From: Acidisphaera sp035272265
GTDB taxonomy: Bacteria; Pseudomonadota; Alphaproteobacteria; Acetobacterales; Acetobacteraceae
Reading direction: 5' to 3'
NCBI GenBank assembly: GCA_035272265.1
Contig: DATEQV010000227.1
Coordinates: 1 to 13,578, forward strand
DNA length: 13,578 bases
A program made the position numbers and the translations under genes. The notes beneath the pieces were generated by a model. It was not told the DNA's origin. It saw only the letters and a program-made list of their open reading frames with translations, and ran no database searches. Below, one piece after another: positions 1 through 6,155 of this stretch. Numbering within the stretch: position 1 is the first letter of the stretch; the number at the start of each line of letters is the position of its first letter.

Positions 1-65
1 GAATCGAGAGGTTCATGTCCGGATCTGTGAGCGGCTCGGGGTGAAACTCCCCGGGCCGACTCGGC
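1..65 (+). ncRNA. Group II intron 3' end: domain V tail and domain VI (copy 1)
   Basis: The window opens inside a group II intron domain V hairpin. GAATC (1-5) pairs with GGTTC (10-14) around a GAGA tetraloop, followed by the 3' strand TCCGGATC (18-25). The matching 5' strand lies upstream of the window. Domain VI follows: GAG (29-31) pairs with CTC (60-62), and a perfect 10-bp stem joins 32-41 to 49-58. A59 is left unpaired as the branch-point adenosine, 7 nt from the expected 3' splice end at C65. The layout matches known bacterial introns such as Ll.LtrB. The fold is read directly from the sequence; the intron identity is by family knowledge. The intron body and any reverse transcriptase would lie to the left, unseen. 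Confidence 0.75.
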
Positions 66-71
66 AAATCC

Positions 72-123
72 GCACGTCCGGGTCTGTGAGGGGTGGGGGC
101 GGCAACGTCCCCACCTACTCGGC
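72..123 (+). ncRNA. Second, 5'-truncated group II intron 3' end (domain VI, copy 2)
   Basis: This is a second domain V/VI tail just downstream of the first. Bases 74-90 match 15-31 with two mismatches, and 117-125 are identical to 59-67. Domain VI folds as GAG (88-90) with CTC (118-120), 91-98 with 109-116, and 99-101 with 106-108 around a GCAA loop (102-105). A117 is bulged exactly like A59. The stem sequences differ from copy 1 while the pairing is kept, so this is not a recent simple duplication. No 5' strand for a domain V hairpin is present beside it, so it is a fragment or an unusual 3' extension of the first intron. Confidence 0.65.
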
Positions 124-360
124 AAGCGGATGCGCCTCGCCGAACCATCCCTCCCACGGCTCGCCATCGGCGCCTGACCGGCTTTTCTGCTCCAGAGTGT
201 AGTGCCGACTTTTCGGATAACCCATTGATGCGGCGACTCTCGGGTGCCGATTTTGCGCAAGTTGGGTTAGCTAAGCAATGATGGCAGCGCAGCAGGCGCC
301 CGCACCGTAACGTCAAAGCGCGCGAGTCCAGCCGTCGCGGGAAATAGACAGGAGAAGGTC
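124..360. other. Gene-less accessory stretch before the first gene
   Basis: No convincing coding sequence is seen between the intron remnants and the ATG at 361. The short open frame crossing 93-281 starts inside the intron domain VI and has no recognisable protein character. The stretch contains a possible IS21-type end (198-270) and ends with a strong ribosome-binding site, AGGAGA at 350-355. It is best read as mobile-element debris plus the leader of the 361-774 gene. Confidence 0.6.
198..270. mobile_element. Possible IS21-family terminal fragment with short repeats
   Basis: Starting at TGT (198-200) there are short repeated motifs: GTGCCGACTTTT (202-213), CGACTCTCGG (234-243) and GTGCCGATTTT (244-254). 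IS21-family elements begin with TGT and carry several imperfect internal repeats at each end, often containing a GCCGA-TTTT core. That resemblance plus the adjacent intron debris suggests a relic end. There is no istA or istB gene and no opposite end in view, so this may be coincidence. Confidence 0.3.
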
Positions 361-774
361 ATGCCAAACCGGCCGGCAAACAGGACCGACGTCGCAGGCG
401 TGCAGATGCCTTTTCAGAGCTTCCTTCCACAGCTCGAGAACTTCACGTACTTTCCATTCACGAGCTGGGAGAAGTTTTGGGAGCAATTTTTCAGTCCGAG
501 ATTCTATTTCGGGTGCAACGTGTCAGATGCCGAGACCGAACGCCATGTCTTGGATCAGGTCGGCAGCTATGGCAGCCAGCTGAACACCGTATTGGACGCG
601 ATGCAGGTTCTCGTACGTCGGCTCGATGGCCCCAAGCCGCTGACCGATAGCGAAAGGGCCCGGATCACGGCCCTCGTCGATTTGATGGAGCGGGCGGATG
701 ACGCAGCCGCCCAGTTTCAGGGCAAGCCGCGTCAGATGATACCCGCCGTGCTATCCGAGTGGATCCAGCGCTAA
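361..774 (+). CDS. Hypothetical protein, 137 aa, unrecognised
   Basis: I do not recognise this protein. The start is supported by AGGAGA six bases upstream of the ATG. Residues 17-50 are unusually aromatic (many Phe, Trp, Tyr; for example SWEKFWEQFF). The rest, about 53-135, looks like charged amphipathic helices (ETERHVLDQVGSYG, DSERARITALVDLMERADDA). No signal peptide, membrane span or catalytic motif is visible. A single Cys sits in GCNVSD. The aromatic patch followed by helices is loosely phasin-like, but that is only a shape argument. The gene is less GC-rich than its neighbours and sits beside intron and possible IS debris, which suggests an accessory or transferred gene. It converges on the minus-strand protease gene. 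Confidence 0.65.
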   Translation: MPNRPANRTDVAGVQMPFQSFLPQLENFTYFPFTSWEKFWEQFFSPRFYFGCNVSDAETERHVLDQVGSYGSQLNTVLDAMQVLVRRLDGPKPLTDSERARITALVDLMERADDAAAQFQGKPRQMIPAVLSEWIQR

Positions 775-779
775 AGCCC

Positions 780-800
780 AGGTCCGGCACCTCGGACTTT
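780..800 (+). terminator. Weak hairpin after the 137-aa gene
   Basis: Bases 780-786 can pair with 793-799 (one G-T pair) around a 6-nt loop, just past the stop of the 137-aa gene. Only three T's follow, so it is a poor intrinsic terminator. Its position between two convergent genes fits a transcription end. Confidence 0.25.
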
Positions 801-895
801 GAGCTGACGATCTCCCGACTCCGTGGGCCAGTGGGTGCGAGCGCTTGTGGCATCCGCTGGCTTCGGTTCACGTGGAGCACGTAACCGCTCGGCAG

Positions 896-1807
896 CTACT
901 TGCCGTGCACCGAGACGATAGCCGCCTCCAGATCGAACAGCAGGGGCGCCATCCAGCACAGGATCCAACCGTTCGGAACCGCGCTCGCGACCGCCGCCTC
1001 GTTCTCCTGACTTCGCCAGCCGCCGAGCATCTCCGATACCACGCCGAGCAGAACCACGGTGTTCCCAAGCGGCGCGTGCCAGCTTTGCTGTCTCGCACCA
1101 CCAAGGTTGTCCAGGAACACCGGCGAGCCGCTCGACCCGTGCGACAGCCGCGCGTCGATCAGGAAATCGGGCGCACCGCCGTAGTGCTCGTAGGCAGGTG
1201 TCGCCGTGATGCCCCGCCGGGCGATGGGAGCGCTTTGGACGACGTCCATCATGCCCTGCGGATGGCCGACGATCAGCACATCCGCGATCGGACCAATCGC
1301 CTGAAGCGCCCGCTCACTCAGGATGTTTGCGCGGGTGAGATAGGAGGCATCGACCTCGATCCTGCTCTCGCGCAGGGCAGCGGCGACATCGAACAAGGGC
1401 AACGCTGCGAGATCGACCCACGCCTGCGGATGGTAGACGGTCTTCTTCTGCACGTCGTCGATGCGGAAGCCCTTGAGCGTCGGTGATGCGGGCCGATCGC
1501 TCCTGACCCTGAAATACAGCGTCACGGACGCGGCGTCCGTCAGCACGTGCCGATTCGTGATCAGGCTGTCCAAACCTCCGGCCGGTGTCGCGAACCGGTA
1601 GACGAAGCCGGTCGCGTTTGTCTTCTGGCCGTTCGCGGTCGTGCACTCGACCTGCGTGACGCAGTCTTCGATCAGCGCCGCCTTGGAGCGAGCCGGACCC
1701 GCGACGATCGCCCGCACCTCGGGCACCGGCTTGTCGTCCGCCTTCGCTTGCGCCGCAAACAGCGCGCAAGCGCCGGCCACGACGAAGTCCCGGCGTCCTG
1801 CCGTCAT
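896..1807 (-). CDS. Tat-exported trypsin-like serine protease
   Basis: This is a probable periplasmic chymotrypsin-fold (S1-like) peptidase of 303 aa. From the ATG at 1807 it begins with a twin-arginine signal (GRRDFVVAGA, then a short hydrophobic stretch and AQAKA), so folded protein would be exported by Tat. The likely triad is visible: His87 in TNRHVL, Asp132 in WVDLAAL, and Ser226 in SHGSSGSPVF. Cys49 and Cys55 could form a disulfide. No PDZ domain follows, unlike DegP/HtrA. The frame is open upstream to a GTG at 1879, but that would overlap the YidB gene and bury the Tat signal, so 1807 is preferred even though no clear Shine-Dalgarno is seen. It lies 50 bp after the YidB-family gene on the same strand, perhaps in one transcript. 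Substrate is unknown. Confidence 0.78.
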   Translation of the reverse strand: MTAGRRDFVVAGACALFAAQAKADDKPVPEVRAIVAGPARSKAALIEDCVTQVECTTANGQKTNATGFVYRFATPAGGLDSLITNRHVLTDAASVTLYFRVRSDRPASPTLKGFRIDDVQKKTVYHPQAWVDLAALPLFDVAAALRESRIEVDASYLTRANILSERALQAIGPIADVLIVGHPQGMMDVVQSAPIARRGITATPAYEHYGGAPDFLIDARLSHGSSGSPVFLDNLGGARQQSWHAPLGNTVVLLGVVSEMLGGWRSQENEAAVASAVPNGWILCWMAPLLFDLEAAIVSVHGK

Positions 1808-1857
1808 CGAGCGATTGCGCAATGCGGCGGACCGGACGAAGCCCGCGCGAGCCGCGC

Positions 1858-2322
1858 TCAGCCGGCCTGGCGTCCCCACACCGACGCGACCTCGGCGTCG
1901 CTCGGGACCCGCCCGCCCGGCGTCAGCCTGTCGACGACGCCCGGCAGCACCCGCGACAACTGCGCCAGCAACTCCTGCTCGCTCATGCCGGACGCCCTGG
2001 CGAGGTCGCTCACCGTGGTCCGCCCCAGAGCGGATCCCAGCGACTGCGGCTGGATCGGCGCGTTCGGACCCGAACCGACCCAGGTGTTCACGGTCTCGCC
2101 ATGCCCGGACTGGGTCAGCCGTTCCAGCAGGCCGCCGAGCCCACCGACGCCGCCGCCCTGCGGCTGCGGCAGAGGTTCGGGCGCCGGAGCGGGCGGCGCA
2201 CTCGGCGCTGCAGGCGCGGCGGAACCGCCGCTCAACATCTTGCCCACCAGCAGCGCGCCGAGCGCCACTATCAGCGGCTTCGCGATGTTCCCGCCGGGAA
2301 CGGCGTCGTCGAACAGCCCCAT
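1858..2322 (-). CDS. YidB family protein (DUF937)
   Basis: This 154-aa protein has an N-terminal start typical of the family (MGLFDDA), then a glycine- and alanine-rich hydrophobic segment (about 16-34). A Pro/Ala-rich linker follows (about 35-55). The C-terminal DUF937-type helical domain runs from about 57 to 150, with the characteristic NTWVGSGPNAPI stretch and the LARASGMSEQELLAQLSRVLP helices. Family function is poorly defined; YidB proteins are widespread, small and presumed envelope- or stress-associated. The start is well supported: AGGAGG ends six bases before the ATG. It sits between the GlsB-like gene upstream and the Tat protease downstream, all on the minus strand and closely spaced, so an operon is likely. 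Confidence 0.82.
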   Translation of the reverse strand: MGLFDDAVPGGNIAKPLIVALGALLVGKMLSGGSAAPAAPSAPPAPAPEPLPQPQGGGVGGLGGLLERLTQSGHGETVNTWVGSGPNAPIQPQSLGSALGRTTVSDLARASGMSEQELLAQLSRVLPGVVDRLTPGGRVPSDAEVASVWGRQAG

Positions 2323-2359
2323 GTCAGCCTCCTGAATTGCGGGGGGCCGTCTCCGACCC

Positions 2360-2620
2360 CTAGTACCGCCCGGGCGGGTGGATGACGCGGTGATACACGA
2401 CCAGCACGACGACCGCGCCGATGATCGCCACCACGATGCTGTAGACGTTCACGCCGGTGACGCCTCTGGCTCCCAGCGCGGAAAACAGCAGGCCGCCCAC
2501 CACCGCGCCGATGATCCCGAGTCCCACGTTCAGAAAAAAGCCCTGGCCGGACTTGGTGACGATCTTGCTTCCGATGAAACCCGCGATCAGCCCGAGTATC
2601 ACCCACGCGATGATCGACAT
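2360..2620 (-). CDS. GlsB/YeaQ/YmgE family small membrane protein
   Basis: This 86-aa inner-membrane protein has three hydrophobic, glycine-rich segments: about residues 3-20 (IIAWVILGLIAGFIGSKI), 30-48 (VGLGIIGAVVGGLLFSALG), and 57-77 (SIVVAIIGAVVVLVVYH). The glycine-zipper pattern (GLIAGFIGSKI, GIIGAVVGG) is diagnostic of the transglycosylase-associated/GlsB-YeaQ family, small stress-associated proteins of unclear mechanism. The frame is open upstream to 2731, but those residues do not resemble the family. The ATG at 2620 has GGGAG upstream and gives the family's usual length. It lies 37 bp upstream of the YidB gene on the same strand. Confidence 0.85.
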   Translation of the reverse strand: MSIIAWVILGLIAGFIGSKIVTKSGQGFFLNVGLGIIGAVVGGLLFSALGARGVTGVNVYSIVVAIIGAVVVLVVYHRVIHPPGRY

Positions 2621-2705
2621 GCGGCGCTCCCGGTTCGTTCCGTCCGCAGCCCCGGGATGCCGTATGGATGTCCGGGACGCTGCGATGGCTGAGTGGACGA
2701 ACAGC

Positions 2706-3587
2706 CTAGCTGACGACGTCACGATGCACAACGCGCGAAAGTCGCGGCGGCATGTACGGATCTAGTTGCCGGGCAGGCATTCGGAGAACAGGCGGACCAG
2801 AGCTTCGATGGGGCCCGCCATCCAATCGAGCTCGGCTTGTGCCGGCAGGCCCGTCAGTACATCGAGGTATCGCTGCAGCGACTCCCGTCCCCCGTCCCCC
2901 GTCCGTCGCGAACGCGATGTCGGGCAACGACGACGCCGCGCACGGGGTCTTCACCGTCGCGCTCACGATTTCATCGACGTAAAGATCACGGAAGCCCCGC
3001 CAGTCCGCGTACGTCGACGCGATGACGTGGTCTTTCATGGCCAGAAGTGTTGCGTAGTCGCAGATCGAGCCATTCAGGCCATAGTTGTTCGTCTGATACC
3101 TGAAGTGGAAGTCCTGCCTGCGGCCGACGACCACGCGAGATCCCTGCGCGGGCCGCACGAAGGTGAAGGTGTCCGTCCCGATCCGCGGCAGCGGAAACAC
3201 GCACACGTCGTAGTCGCATCGCGACACCGCCTCGGCGGAAGTGGCCAGCCGGGGCGAAAACCAGTCGTCGTCGTCATGAAAAAACACGATCGAATCGCGA
3301 CCCAGCGGCCCGATCCTCCCCAGATCGTCGTAGGCGATGCGGCTCGCGCCGGGGACCCTGGCGATCGTGGCGTCGGCGATGTCCTTCAGCCGGGACCGGC
3401 AGGTGAAAAAGTCGATGTGCATGTGTGCGTTCCACATGCCGACCAGGTCGACGATGTTGCTCGGAAATCCTGGAATCGACTCGGTCGGGCGGAACCGCGC
3501 GGGATCGATCGGGCGAGACTGTCGGAAGTCTGCCGCGAGGCTGCGCCAGTCCGGCGATTGACGCGTCACGAACAGCAGCCGCTGCAT
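2706..3587 (-). CDS. Glycosyltransferase-like protein, C-terminus frameshifted by a 7-bp repeat
   Basis: This is a putative GT-A-type glycosyltransferase. It opens with MQRLLFVTRQSPDW, has hydrophobic and mixed strands, then FFHDDDDWF at about 103-110, an acidic cluster like the metal/nucleotide-sugar DxD motif. The substrate is unknown. As written the frame runs to a stop at 2706 (293 aa), but the last ~58 residues (VAAAIPRCTDG onwards) are Pro/Arg-rich and unlike a folded domain. Between bases 2884 and 2904 the coding strand has three perfect GGACGGG units. Removing one unit shifts into a frame ending ESLQRYLDVL...FSECLPGN with a stop at 2762-2764, a coherent 40-residue helical end and a 272-aa product. 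The 2706 end is therefore probably mutant or an alternative phase. The ATG at 3587 is chosen over the TTG at 3659. Its Shine-Dalgarno is weak. Confidence 0.6.
   Translation of the reverse strand: MQRLLFVTRQSPDWRSLAADFRQSRPIDPARFRPTESIPGFPSNIVDLVGMWNAHMHIDFFTCRSRLKDIADATIARVPGASRIAYDDLGRIGPLGRDSIVFFHDDDDWFSPRLATSAEAVSRCDYDVCVFPLPRIGTDTFTFVRPAQGSRVVVGRRQDFHFRYQTNNYGLNGSICDYATLLAMKDHVIASTYADWRGFRDLYVDEIVSATVKTPCAASSLPDIAFATDGGRGTGVAAAIPRCTDGPAGTSRARLDGGPHRSSGPPVLRMPARQLDPYMPPRLSRVVHRDVVS
2884..2904 (-). repeat. Three perfect tandem copies of a 7-bp unit inside a coding region
   Basis: On the plus strand the unit is CCCGTCC, repeated exactly three times (2884-2890, 2891-2897, 2898-2904). On the coding strand it reads GGACGGG. 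Seven is not a multiple of three, so gain or loss of one unit changes the reading frame of the glycosyltransferase-like gene. Two units give a plausible native C-terminus; the three present here do not. Confidence 0.9.
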
Positions 3588-3655
3588 CAAGCATCGTCCC
3601 GCGCCGATATGGCTGAACACTATCCGGGCATAGCCGAGCCGCGGAAACCCCGGCC

Positions 3656-4810
3656 TCAAAACCGCGGCGTCCCGAGGTCCAACCCGAACAGCACCCGCCC
3701 CGCCAGCTCATAGTTTCCCGCACTCAGCCCGATATGCTGGGTCGCCGCATGCACGTCGCGCCAGCACCGCGCGATCCGGCCGCTCTCGAACAACGCGCTG
3801 CCGCCGGCCGCCTCGTGCACGGCGTCCACCGCCTGCGCGCACGCGTTCGCACAGAACGTCGTCGCCAGCTTCACGCCCGCCCGGCGCGCCAGCGACGGCG
3901 CGGCGGCCGCCACCTCGTCCCACTGCTCGGCCACCGCCTGCATCACCGACGCGCGCGCGGCGCGCAGCAGCGCCTCGGCCTTCCCCACGGCCGCCTGCGC
4001 GCTCGGCACCTCCCGCAGCAGCACCGCCGATCCCATCGGCGTCTTGCCAGCTGCCAGCTCGACCAGCGCCTCAATCGCCGCGCGCGCGATCCCCAGGCTG
4101 ACGGAGGCCAGCGCGATCGTGAACAGGCTCATCGGCGGCATCCGGTACAGCGTCCCCGCCTGCACGCTCGCCACCGCGAAAGCCGGCACGGTTTGTCCCG
4201 CCGGCACGAACACTTCGTCCACCCGGAAGTCGTGGCTGCCCGTGCCGCGCAGGCCGCTGACGTTCCAGGCGTCGAACACCGTCCCCGCTGCTTTCGGCAT
4301 CAGCACGAACCGCATCTCGCGCGGCCCGCGCCGCGCCGGCTGGTCGTCCTCGGCCAGCAGGCAGTTGCCCAGCACCCAGTCGCAGTGGCCGATCCCGCTG
4401 GCATAGGCCCAGCGCCCGCTCACCAGGTATCCGCCGTCCACCGGGATCACGATGCCCTGCGGGTTGATCGATCCCGCCACCACCGCGTCGGCGCCGAACA
4501 CCGCCCGGGCCGACGGCTCCTGCATGTGACCGGCCAGCAGGCTGAAAACGCTCGCGCTCGTCGCGCACCACGCAACCGAGCCGTCCGCTTTCGCCAGCGC
4601 CTCGATGACGCGGATGAACTCGAGCGGGTGCAGCTCCGGGCCGCCCAGTGCGCGCGGGAGCCAGAGCTTAAACAGCCCGCTCGTCCGCATCATCTCGACC
4701 AGCACGGGAGGCAGACATCGCTCGCGGTCGATCTCGTCGCGCACGGCGAGGATGTCCGGCGCCAGCCGCTCGGCCGCCGACAGCAGCTCCTCGCCTGCCC
4801 GTGTGCGCAC
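3656..4810 (-). CDS. Acyl-CoA dehydrogenase-fold flavoprotein (monooxygenase-like)
   Basis: This 384-aa protein has the acyl-CoA dehydrogenase fold. The N-terminal helical domain (about 1-110) contains MMRTSGLFKLWLPRALGG and ALAKADGSVAWC. The central beta domain has YLVSGRWAYASGIGHCDW and GLRGTGSHDFRVDEVFVP. The C-terminal helical bundle runs to the end. The GLRGTGSHD...VFVP stretch and the C-terminal domain resemble the group of reduced-flavin monooxygenases (HsaA, DszC, HpaB-like) as much as true acyl-CoA dehydrogenases, so the substrate is uncertain. No flavin reductase partner is in view. The GTG start at 4810 is chosen because TAGGAGA lies about 9 bases upstream. Longer frames would run into the next gene and lack family character. 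It follows the dehydratase gene by 76 bp on the same strand. Confidence 0.8.
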   Translation of the reverse strand: MRTRAGEELLSAAERLAPDILAVRDEIDRERCLPPVLVEMMRTSGLFKLWLPRALGGPELHPLEFIRVIEALAKADGSVAWCATSASVFSLLAGHMQEPSARAVFGADAVVAGSINPQGIVIPVDGGYLVSGRWAYASGIGHCDWVLGNCLLAEDDQPARRGPREMRFVLMPKAAGTVFDAWNVSGLRGTGSHDFRVDEVFVPAGQTVPAFAVASVQAGTLYRMPPMSLFTIALASVSLGIARAAIEALVELAAGKTPMGSAVLLREVPSAQAAVGKAEALLRAARASVMQAVAEQWDEVAAAAPSLARRAGVKLATTFCANACAQAVDAVHEAAGGSALFESGRIARCWRDVHAATQHIGLSAGNYELAGRVLFGLDLGTPRF

Positions 4811-4886
4811 CGGGTGTTCTCCTACCTGCGGTTGCAACCCTAGGCACGGCGACGGTCGGAGCGCAACCGGAACTGTTGCCAGAAGG

Positions 4887-5867
4887 CTACGCCGCCGGCG
4901 CTTCCAGCACCCAGCTCCGGAACAGCGCCAAGTCGATGTTACCGCCGCACAACACGATCCCGACACGGAGTCCCCGCATCCGCTCGCGCTCGCTCAGCAG
5001 CGCGGCGAGTCCCGCCGCGCCCGCGCCCTCAGCGAGGTTGTGCGTGTCGGTCCACAGCGCGGCGATCGCCTCGGCGATCTGCGCGTCCGACACCGTCACC
5101 ACGCGGGCCACGCCGTTGCGAATGATCGCCAGCGCGTCGGCGTCCGGTTCCCGCACCGCCATTCCGTCGGCCCTGGTGTCGCTGCGCGGCAGCACCACGC
5201 GCTCGCCCGCCGCGATCGAGCGGGCATAGGGATCCGCCCCCGCCGCCTGCACGCCGACGATCTCGGTCCGCAGCCCCAGCGCGCGTCGCGCCGCGATCGC
5301 GCCGCAGATCCCCGAACCGAGGCCGATCGGCACATACAGAGCATCGAGCTCCGGCACCGCACGCAGGAACTCCAGGCTGTAGGTCGCGACACCGCGCACC
5401 AGGTCCGGGTGGAAGCTCGGCACGAAATGCAGGCCGCTCGCCGCCAGCCGCGCCGCCTCGGCCTTCGCCGCCTCGAAGTCCTCGCCGTGCTCGACCAGCG
5501 TGGCGCCCTGCGCGCGCATCGCCGCGTTCTTCTCGCGGCTGTTGCCGTGCGGCATCACGATCGTCACCGGCACCCCGTGCGCCCGCCCGGCATAGGCGAG
5601 CGACTGCCCGTGGTTGCCGCGCGTGGCCGACACGATCCCCGGCACCAGCGGCTGCCGCCGCTTCAGCGCCTCGAGGTAGGTGATCCCGCCGCGCACCTTG
5701 AAGGCGCCGGTCGGCAGGTGGTTCTCGTGCTTGACCCACACCTCCGCGCCGCACCGCTCGGCCAGCAGGGGCCAGGCGTATTGCGGGGTGGACGGCAGGT
5801 AGTTGCGGAGCAGGGCGGCGGTCGCCTCCAGGGCGTCCAGGCCGAAGCGGTAGCGTTCGAGGCTCAT
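4887..5867 (-). CDS. Threonine dehydratase-like PLP enzyme (fold type II)
   Basis: This 326-aa pyridoxal-phosphate enzyme of the threonine/serine dehydratase family deaminates a hydroxy-amino acid to a 2-oxo acid plus ammonia. Visible motifs: KHENHLPTGAFKVRGG with the Schiff-base Lys57, ATRGNHGQS (81-89) as the substrate-carboxylate loop, GLGSGICGA (182-190) as the phosphate-binding loop, LAEGAGAAGLAAL (278-290), and CGGN (307-310) near the pyridine nitrogen. Length matches the catabolic, single-domain type; there is no C-terminal ACT domain, so isoleucine feedback as in IlvA is unlikely. Threonine, serine, hydroxyaspartate or an ectoine-derived substrate are all possible. It heads the minus-strand run; the Shine-Dalgarno is weak. 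Divergent from the membrane protein at 6156. Confidence 0.85.
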   Translation of the reverse strand: MSLERYRFGLDALEATAALLRNYLPSTPQYAWPLLAERCGAEVWVKHENHLPTGAFKVRGGITYLEALKRRQPLVPGIVSATRGNHGQSLAYAGRAHGVPVTIVMPHGNSREKNAAMRAQGATLVEHGEDFEAAKAEAARLAASGLHFVPSFHPDLVRGVATYSLEFLRAVPELDALYVPIGLGSGICGAIAARRALGLRTEIVGVQAAGADPYARSIAAGERVVLPRSDTRADGMAVREPDADALAIIRNGVARVVTVSDAQIAEAIAALWTDTHNLAEGAGAAGLAALLSERERMRGLRVGIVLCGGNIDLALFRSWVLEAPAA

Positions 5868-5963
5868 GTCGACCAGCTTGCCCTGCCCGCCGCGCCGGGA
5901 GAACCCGCGAACCTGCCGAACTGCCCCTGCGTTCCTGCGTCATTGCTCCACGGGAGACGCAGC

Positions 5964-6038
5964 ATGAGCGAGATCAGCAGCAACCCCGCCGCCAGCCCGG
6001 TGCTCCCGGAAGCGGTCGCCGCTTGGACGGGAGGCTGA
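5964..6038 (+). CDS. Possible 24-aa small ORF or leader peptide
   Basis: A 24-codon reading frame (MSEISSNPAAS...WTGG) begins at an ATG preceded by GGGAG with 7-nt spacing, a better ribosome-binding site than that of the next large gene at 6156. It lies in the 288-bp divergent spacer between the dehydratase and the membrane protein. It contains no stretch of repeated codons typical of attenuators and no hydrophobic segment. It could be a small leader or simply chance. Confidence 0.2.
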   Translation: MSEISSNPAASPVLPEAVAAWTGG

Positions 6039-6155
6039 GCCGGGAAGTCGAAGCCGGGAGCCGAGGGGCGCTCCGGCCGGCGCCCAAGACGGAACCCCAC
6101 GCGACCTGCCACAGCCGTTTGCAGCCCCTGTCGGCCGCCGGTATGACGGCGGCGC

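Noticed and set aside
93..281. 62-codon frame near the left edge
   Set aside because: It begins within the intron domain VI hairpin and crosses the IS-like repeats; no ribosome-binding site or protein character.
3734..4843. Plus-strand frame opposite the acyl-CoA dehydrogenase gene
   Set aside because: His/Arg-rich low-complexity shadow; the minus strand carries clear family motifs.
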